Assembly (NCBI GenBank): GCA_900550175.1
Contig: URQX01000021.1
Location: forward strand, 1 to 18,990
Direction: 5' to 3'
Source: an uncultured Veillonella sp.
GTDB lineage: Bacteria > Bacillota > Negativicutes > Veillonellales > Veillonellaceae
DNA length: 18,990 bases
Shown here: one piece after another, positions 13,283 to 18,990 of the stretch
How positions within the stretch are numbered: the stretch's first letter is position 1
Layout of the letters: every line of letters begins with the position of its first letter
Translations under genes and position numbers: made by a program
The notes under the pieces: generated by a model
What the model was told of the DNA's origin: nothing
Database searches by the model: none
What the model saw: only the letters and a program-made list of their open reading frames with translations

Positions 13283-16200
13283 TTATTTTGCATATTTTTC
13301 TTTAAATGCAGCTAATTGAGCTTCTTCCAAGGATAAGCCTTGTTCTTTATAGCGTTCAATAGCAGCGTGCATTTCTTCATATGCTACAGGTACAACTTTT
13401 GTAAATCTATTTACAAAGTTATTCCAGTTTTCAAGGATGTGACGGCCTTTAGAGGAGTTAGTATGCAATACGTGTTGTTCTACTAATTCTTTAATGCGCT
13501 TAAGGTCATTATTATTAGCAGGACGTAATTCTACGAGACCTGTATTTACATAGCGTTCATCGCAATCAAGGATGTATGCATAGCCACCGGACATACCTGC
13601 TGCGAAGTTACGACCGATTTTACCAAGTACCAGAACTTCGCCACCAGTCATGTATTCACAACCATGGTCACCTACGCCTTCAACAACAGCAATGATACCA
13701 CTGTTACGAACGGCGAAACGTTCACCAGCTACACCGTTGATGTAGGATGTACCAGATGTAGCACCATAGAAGGCAACGTTACCGATAAGGATATTTTCAT
13801 CAGCTTCGAAGATGGATTTCTTAGGTGGATATACAGTAATAGTACCACCGGACAAACCTTTACCGAGGTAATCGTTCGCATCCCCTTCAAGCTCTAATGT
13901 CATGCCTTTAGGAATGAAAGCACCGAAGGATTGACCAGCAGAACCTTCAAAGTTCAACTTGATTGTGTTATCTGGCAAGCCGCTTTCACCATAACGACGT
14001 GTCACCTCAGAACCAACCAAGGTACCTACAACACGGTTAATGTTATTAATCGCCAATTTAGCACGAATAGATTTTTGATCCTCAATAGCAGGACGGCACA
14101 TACGTAAGAGCTTGGACATATCCAATGTGCGTTCCAATTCGTGATCTTGGTCAACCATATGCATATGACCTACAGATGCATCGATGTATGGGTGGAACAA
14201 TACGCGTTTAAGGTCAACACGAGACAATTTGAAGTTATCGTCTTGAGATTTTTGACGAACAAGATCGATACGGCCTACAAGTTCAGCTACGGAGCGAATG
14301 CCTAAACGAGCCATAATTTCACGCAATTCACGAGCGATGAAGATCATCAAGTTTTCTACGTACTCAGGTTTACCTGTGAAACGAGCGCGCAATTTTTCAT
14401 CTTGTGTCGCTACGCCATAAGGGCATGTGTTGAGGTTACATACACGAGCCATTTTACAGCCTACAGCAACGAGTGGTAATGTACCGAAACCGAATAACTC
14501 AGCGCCAAGCATAGCAGCAACAGCTACGTCGAAACCAGTCATCAACTTGGAGTCTACTTCCAATTTAACGCGATCACGTAATCTGTTGAGCATCAATGTT
14601 TGATGAGTTTCAGACAAGCCCAATTCCCAAGGCACACCAGCGTGTTTTACAGATGTACGGCCTGCCGCACCTGTACCACCATCGTAACCAGAGATTAAGA
14701 TATTATCTGCTTTTGCTTTCGCAACGCCAGCAGCGATAGTACCTACACCAGCTTCAGATGTTAATTTAACGGAAATGCGAGCATCTTTGTTAACACATTT
14801 CAAATCGTAAATCAACTCAGCCAAGTCTTCGATGGAGTAAATATCGTGATGAGGTGGTGGAGATACGAGCTCTACGCCAGGAGTGGAGTGACGAGCTTTC
14901 CCGATTTCAGGGTATACTTTTTTACCTGGTAATTGACCACCTTCGCCTGGTTTAGCGCCTTGTGCACATTTAATTTGCAATTCTTTTGCATGAATGAGGT
15001 AGTTTGCAGTTACACCGAAACGACCAGATGCAATTTGTTTTACTTCGGAATTCATGCTGTCGCCATTTGGCAATGGTTTGAAACGAGCTACGTCTTCGCC
15101 ACCTTCACCAGAGTTAGATGTAGAGCCTAAGCGGTTCATAGCGATAGCGATGGCTTCATGAGCCTCTTTACTGATGGCACCATAACTCATAGCGCCCGCT
15201 TTAAAGCGTTTTACGATGGATTCTTCTGCTTCAACCTCTTCAATAGGAATACCGCCGCCTACAGGGTAGTTCAATTCCATTAAAGAACGCAATGTTACAT
15301 GGTAATCGTTGCGAATCGCTTTAGAATATTCTTTATATTTTGCATAATCGCCGTTGATAAGGGATTCTTGTAAAAGGTCAATTGTTTTAGGATTGAATAA
15401 ATGTTCTTCCCCATCTTTTACAGGACCATACCAACCACCTGGTTCGAGTACGGATTCATCGGATTTGAAAGCGCGGTCATAACGAGCTAACGCTTCGTTG
15501 GCAACACCTACAAGACCAATACCACCGATACGTGTTGGTGTATTTACGAAGAACTTGTTGATGAAGTTAGAATTCAAGCCCAAAGCTTCGAAGATTTGTG
15601 CACCATGATAAGAACGAACTGTGGAGATACCCATTTTAGACATAACCTTCATGATACCGCCTACAGCTGCTTTGATGTAGTTCTTTTCAGCTTGTTCAGG
15701 TGTAATATCACCAAGGCGTTTACGAGCTTGTAAATCGCGTACAGTTTCAAGAGCCAAGTATGGGTTGATGGCTGTTACACCATAACCGATCAATGTACAG
15801 AAGTGATGTACTTCGCGAGGTTCACCAGATTCAAGGATAAGACCGATTTCTGTACGCAATACTTTGTTTATCAAGTGATTGTGAACAGCTGCTACAGCCA
15901 ACAATGCAGGAATTGGTGCATGATTATCATCGACACCACGGTCAGACAAAATCAATACATTTTGCTCTGTACGTGCTGCTTCTTCTGCTTTTTCGCATAA
16001 TTCATTTAATGCATCGCGCAAACCATCAGCACCCTTAGTTGGATCGAAGAGGATTGGCAATGTAACAGATTTCATACGACGGCAATCAAGAGCCTTAATG
16101 GACGCCAATTCTTGATTTGTAAGGATTGGTGTACGCATGGACAACGCATAGGTACCAGCTTTATTAGGATCTGTTAAGTTACCAGAGTTACCAAGCATAA

Positions 16201-17866
16201 CACGAGTAGATGTAACCATTTCCTCACGAATAGAGTCGATTGGAGGATTTGTTACTTGCGCGAACATTTGCTTGAAGTAGCTGTATAACAATTGTGGTTT
16301 ATCAGACAAGATAGCAAGTGGAGCATCGGCACCCATTGCACCTACAGGGTCTTTACCATCTTTTGCCATAGGTACGATCATACGTACAAGATCTTCTTGA
16401 GTATAACCAAAGGCTTGTTGCTTTTTGAACAAATCGTCTACTTTTGGAATATCGCTTTCATCAGCTTGAGTAATTTCAGACAAGTGGATAACATGTTCTT
16501 TTACCCATTCATCATACGGCAATTCAGTAGCAACGCGTTGTTTGATTTCTTCGTCGGAAATGATACGTTGTTCTTCAGTATCGATGAGAAGCATTTTGCC
16601 TGGTTCCAAGCGACCTTTAGCGCGAATATTTTCAGCGTTTTCGTTTACTACACCCACTTCAGATGCCATGATAACGCGATCATCAGTTGTTACATAGTAA
16701 CGAGCAGGACGTAAACCATTACGGTCAAGTACGCCACCGATAACAGTACCATCAGTGAAGCCCATAGCAGCAGGGCCATCCCATGGTTCCATCATGAAGC
16801 TATTGAACTCATAGAAATCATGTTTTTCTTGGCTCATGAGATTGTTGCGTTCCCAAGGTTCAGGGATCATCATCATAATCGCATGAGGCAAGGAACGACC
16901 TGTCATGTGCAAGAATTCCAATGTGTTATCGAACATAGCGGAGTCAGAACCGCTGTCATCAACTACAGGGAATACTTTTTTGATGTCTGGGAATAATGGA
17001 GATTCCGCCTTACCTTCACGAGCATTGATCCAGTTTACGTTACCACGGATTGTATTGATTTCACCATTATGCACTAAGAAACGGTTAGGATGCGCCCGAG
17101 CCCAACTTGGGAATGTATTCGTACTAAAACGAGAGTGAACCATAGCCAACGCAGATGTAAAGTCAAGGTCGCTCAAATCAAGGTAGAAGTCACGCAATTG
17201 ACCAGGTGTTAACATACCTTTATATACGATTGTTTTAGAGGACAAGGATGCAATATAGAAATCGCTAGATAATTCCTTGCTCAATGGAACAATACGTTTT
17301 TCTGCTAATTTACGAATAATATATAATTTACGTTCAAATTCTTTATGATTAGTTACGTCTGGGCCTTTGCCGATGAGAATTTGAATCATCCAAGGGCGGA
17401 TAGCAGCTGCTTCTTTACCAACCTTTGTACCATCTACTGGTACTTCACGCCAACCAAGAACAACTTGACCTTCTTCGCGTACAACCTCTTCAAAAATGCG
17501 TTTTTGCTCGTTACGGAGGCTTTCATATTTGTGAGCAAACACCATACCTACGCCGTACTCACCAGCTGCAGGCAAGTTAATACCAAGCACTTCGCATTCG
17601 CGTTTGAAGAAATCATGAGGAATTTGTACCAAAATACCGGCACCATCCCCTGTGTCCTTATCGGCACCAGCACCACCACGGTGTTCAAGGCGCTCTAAAA
17701 TACGCAAACCATCATCGATAATATCATGGGATTTTTTGCCCTTAATATTAACGACAAAGCCCATACCGCACGCATCCTTTTCAAATTGGCTGCTGTACAT
17801 ACCATTGGCTTCTAGTCTAGCTTGATCTAGACGTTGTTGCTCGATTGTGCTCTGATTCATATCCAT
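13283..17866 (-). CDS. gltB: Glutamate synthase large subunit
   Basis: I chose the ATG at 17864-17866 (1527 residues): AAGGAG lies eight bases upstream. A GTG three codons earlier overlaps that site and is unlikely. Cys33 (ACGMGF) would be the N-terminal nucleophile of the class II glutaminase domain after removal of a short propeptide, followed by LEHRGGAGADKDTGDGAG. The central domain and the FMN-binding synthase domain follow, the latter with SGEGGED, PGEGGQLPG, SPPPHHDIYSIEDL and GYDGGTGAA. The 3Fe-4S cluster motif is C1137-x5-C1143-x4-C1148 (CKMARVCNLNTC). The C-terminal GXGXG helix domain includes GLSGGTITVYPP and MTGGEVLVLGKIGRNFAAGMSGG. The enzyme makes glutamate from glutamine and 2-oxoglutarate, normally taking electrons from NAD(P)H through GltD. 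No gltD is visible next to it. It appears monocistronic, with a leader of up to about 200 bases and a hairpin after the stop. Confidence 0.96.
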   Translation of the reverse strand: MDMNQSTIEQQRLDQARLEANGMYSSQFEKDACGMGFVVNIKGKKSHDIIDDGLRILERLEHRGGAGADKDTGDGAGILVQIPHDFFKRECEVLGINLPAAGEYGVGMVFAHKYESLRNEQKRIFEEVVREEGQVVLGWREVPVDGTKVGKEAAAIRPWMIQILIGKGPDVTNHKEFERKLYIIRKLAEKRIVPLSKELSSDFYIASLSSKTIVYKGMLTPGQLRDFYLDLSDLDFTSALAMVHSRFSTNTFPSWARAHPNRFLVHNGEINTIRGNVNWINAREGKAESPLFPDIKKVFPVVDDSGSDSAMFDNTLEFLHMTGRSLPHAIMMMIPEPWERNNLMSQEKHDFYEFNSFMMEPWDGPAAMGFTDGTVIGGVLDRNGLRPARYYVTTDDRVIMASEVGVVNENAENIRAKGRLEPGKMLLIDTEEQRIISDEEIKQRVATELPYDEWVKEHVIHLSEITQADESDIPKVDDLFKKQQAFGYTQEDLVRMIVPMAKDGKDPVGAMGADAPLAILSDKPQLLYSYFKQMFAQVTNPPIDSIREEMVTSTRVMLGNSGNLTDPNKAGTYALSMRTPILTNQELASIKALDCRRMKSVTLPILFDPTKGADGLRDALNELCEKAEEAARTEQNVLILSDRGVDDNHAPIPALLAVAAVHNHLINKVLRTEIGLILESGEPREVHHFCTLIGYGVTAINPYLALETVRDLQARKRLGDITPEQAEKNYIKAAVGGIMKVMSKMGISTVRSYHGAQIFEALGLNSNFINKFFVNTPTRIGGIGLVGVANEALARYDRAFKSDESVLEPGGWYGPVKDGEEHLFNPKTIDLLQESLINGDYAKYKEYSKAIRNDYHVTLRSLMELNYPVGGGIPIEEVEAEESIVKRFKAGAMSYGAISKEAHEAIAIAMNRLGSTSNSGEGGEDVARFKPLPNGDSMNSEVKQIASGRFGVTANYLIHAKELQIKCAQGAKPGEGGQLPGKKVYPEIGKARHSTPGVELVSPPPHHDIYSIEDLAELIYDLKCVNKDARISVKLTSEAGVGTIAAGVAKAKADNILISGYDGGTGAAGRTSVKHAGVPWELGLSETHQTLMLNRLRDRVKLEVDSKLMTGFDVAVAAMLGAELFGFGTLPLVAVGCKMARVCNLNTCPYGVATQDEKLRARFTGKPEYVENLMIFIARELREIMARLGIRSVAELVGRIDLVRQKSQDDNFKLSRVDLKRVLFHPYIDASVGHMHMVDQDHELERTLDMSKLLRMCRPAIEDQKSIRAKLAINNINRVVGTLVGSEVTRRYGESGLPDNTIKLNFEGSAGQSFGAFIPKGMTLELEGDANDYLGKGLSGGTITVYPPKKSIFEADENILIGNVAFYGATSGTSYINGVAGERFAVRNSGIIAVVEGVGDHGCEYMTGGEVLVLGKIGRNFAAGMSGGYAYILDCDERYVNTGLVELRPANNNDLKRIKELVEQHVLHTNSSKGRHILENWNNFVNRFTKVVPVAYEEMHAAIERYKEQGLSLEEAQLAAFKEKYAK

Positions 17867-18077
17867 AACGTGCACTCCTTCATATCACTTGATCACTCCA
17901 AGCTCTGCGGCATCGTTCCGTTCGGTCTTGGTGAAAGTATAAACTATAAACTACCTCTAAAGAATCCATTCTGTAGTGACACTATTGGTGACCGTCCATA
18001 ACCTCATCTAAGTTTTAAATTCTATAGAATTTTTGTCTATACATAGTATACTCCTGTCCACTGTGAATTGAAAATAT
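17867..18077 (-). promoter_or_regulatory. Long leader and control region of gltB
   Basis: No gene fits here. It holds a perfect 16-bp palindrome at 18017-18032 (AAATTCTATAGAATTT), a GTGAC direct repeat at about 17976-17992, and a hairpin at 17893-17934 with 4+4 bp arms split by a 2-base bulge and GC-rich inner pairing. A possible -10 (TATACT) lies near 18045-18050 without a good -35. I recognise no known riboswitch or T-box. The palindrome is a candidate operator. Confidence 0.5.
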
Positions 18078-18124
18078 AAAAAAAACATAGTCCATGACTT
18101 TAAGTCATAGACTATGCGTTTTTA
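18078..18124. terminator. Bidirectional rho-independent terminator
   Basis: Arms 18086-18099 and 18103-18116 (approximately) pair over 14 bp with a short TTAA loop. Eight A (18078-18085) give a U-run on the minus strand and TTTTT (18119-18123) gives one on the plus strand. It ends the transcript of the pseudouridine synthase gene at 18218-18990, about 100 bases after its stop, and insulates gltB. Confidence 0.88.
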
Positions 18125-18150
18125 TCACTATTGTTTTTTGTATACAAGAA

Positions 18151-18176
18151 GATGTGGCATGCTCTATGACCACATC
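18151..18176 (-). repeat. Small hairpin in the 3' untranslated region of the right-edge gene
   Basis: GATGTGG (18151-18157) and CCACATC (18170-18176) form a 7-bp stem with a 12-base loop. No clean U-run follows. A 10-bp palindrome TTGTATACAA (18138-18147) is next to it. It may add RNA stability; the role is unknown. Confidence 0.4.
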
Positions 18177-18217
18177 AACATATAAATTATAATTGATGAA
18201 AATTAGAAAAGCAATTA

Positions 18218-18990
18218 TTACTTTTCATGTCCAAAGTCATCCCCTACTTCACAATTTACCATTACAGGCTCATCCTTACCATAGGGTACAAAGGCGAGTT
18301 CTGACGCGTGCAAGCATTGACGTGTATATGGTTTATGACGTGTACCATACATGGCGTCACCAACGATAGGATGACCAATGTGTTCCATGTGTACACGGAT
18401 TTGGTGTGTTCTGCCTGTTAGTAATTTGAACTTTAGTAATGTATGATCGCCTTCGTGACCAAGAACGGTATATTCCGTTTGAGCCGGTTGACCTAATTCA
18501 TCGACAACGCGACGGTTATCAAATACTGGATCAACACCGATAGGTGCATCAACTACGCCATCTTCGTTAATAACGCCTTCTACTAAGCCCATATAGATAC
18601 GATCGATACGCCCCTCTTGTAGTTCATCGGTGTAATATTGCTGAGCTTCCTTTGTTTTACCAAAGAGAATACAACCAGATGTATCTCGGTCAAGGCGATG
18701 TACAGGACGCACCTTGTGCACTACACCTTTTTTCGCATAGTATCCAGCCACATAGTTACTCAATGTACCAGATTTAGTTTGCCCTGCAGGATGAACAAGC
18801 ATGAATGGAGTTTTATTAACCACCAAGGTATGAGCATCTTCGTAGAGCACGGTAATAGGCCCTTTCTCTACATCCACACCATAGTCTTTATCCTGTGGCA
18901 GTTCCAATGTTAATACATCACCCTTTTTTAGGGAACGCTGGGAATGGGCTACACGGCTATTTACTTTCACCCGTTTCTTGCGGAACATCA
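18218..18990 (-). CDS. RluA-family pseudouridine synthase (RluD-like), 5' end beyond right edge
   Basis: At least 256 residues are visible. They begin inside an S4 RNA-binding domain (VKVNSRVAHSQRSLKKGDVL), so the Met at 18986-18988 is probably internal and the true start lies outside the window. The catalytic domain follows: LVVNKTPFMLVHPAGQT, VRPVHRLDRDTSGCILFGK (Asp of HRLD is the nucleophile), RIYMGLVEG, TEYTVL, LLTGRTHQIRVHMEHIGHPIVGD and LHASEL. The enzyme makes pseudouridine in structured RNA, most often 23S rRNA for this subfamily, but the site cannot be told from sequence. Unlike the family member at 5280-6341 it has only a short loop between TEYTVL and the THQIRV block and keeps His in the HRLD motif. 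The bidirectional terminator is about 100 bases downstream. Confidence 0.92.
   Translation of the reverse strand, partial: MFRKKRVKVNSRVAHSQRSLKKGDVLTLELPQDKDYGVDVEKGPITVLYEDAHTLVVNKTPFMLVHPAGQTKSGTLSNYVAGYYAKKGVVHKVRPVHRLDRDTSGCILFGKTKEAQQYYTDELQEGRIDRIYMGLVEGVINEDGVVDAPIGVDPVFDNRRVVDELGQPAQTEYTVLGHEGDHTLLKFKLLTGRTHQIRVHMEHIGHPIVGDAMYGTRHKPYTRQCLHASELAFVPYGKDEPVMVNCEVGDDFGHEK

Noticed and set aside
17873..17875. GTG as start of gltB, three codons before the ATG chosen.
   Set aside because: The GTG overlaps the AAGGAG ribosome site, whereas the ATG at 17864-17866 has ideal eight-base spacing.
17893..17934. Possible T-box or glutamine-type riboswitch in the gltB leader.
   Set aside because: No T-box sequence, specifier loop or known glutamine aptamer core is seen; only a generic bulged hairpin.

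Overview
The window looks like chromosomal DNA from a low-to-moderate GC Firmicute, most probably a Negativicute of the Veillonella type. The reasons are the conserved order SRP RNA, dnaX, ybaB/EbfC, recR, bofA (known from Bacillus and relatives), AT-rich spacers with sigma-A-like promoters, strong GGAGG-type ribosome binding sites, and a large iron-sulfur GltB. Genus placement is inference; no rRNA or other decisive marker is present. Nearly everything is on the minus strand; only the cycA-like permease is on the plus strand.

Layout. 1-607: 5' part of an uncharacterised secreted protein, running off the left edge. 847-1359: NimA/pyridoxamine-phosphate-oxidase-like flavoprotein with its own terminator. 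1360-1644: divergent promoter region. 1645-3087: CycA-like D-serine/D-alanine/glycine permease (+) with a strong promoter, a leader hairpin and a strong terminator. 3216-4961: a small exported protein downstream of a cation diffusion facilitator. 4962-5279: AT-rich spacer with the CDF promoter and several palindromes. 5280-12937: a tightly packed minus-strand operon, dnaX - ybaB - recR - bofA - UvrD-type helicase with an inserted exonuclease - RluA-family pseudouridine synthase. 13053-13193: SRP RNA with its own promoter and terminator. 13283-17866: gltB (glutamate synthase large subunit) with a long leader. 18218-18990: a second RluA-family pseudouridine synthase, cut by the right edge.

How the genes fit together: the central operon joins replication (DnaX clamp loader), recombination and repair (RecR, YbaB, helicase/exonuclease) and RNA modification, next to the SRP RNA as in Bacillus. 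gltB supplies glutamate by the GOGAT reaction, but no gltD partner is visible. The CDF exporter and CycA are independent transport units.

The most unusual signal is at 5472-5607, inside the first RluA-family gene. Seven DnaA-box-like 9-mers (TTATNCACA type), all in one orientation, are spaced 12-21-21-21-21-12 bp, with an eighth weaker site beside them. The segment encodes a low-complexity insertion between conserved motifs of the enzyme. The linkers between boxes have diverged while the 9-mers have not, which suggests selection on the DNA (a DnaA titration/regulatory cluster or origin-like element) rather than on the protein.
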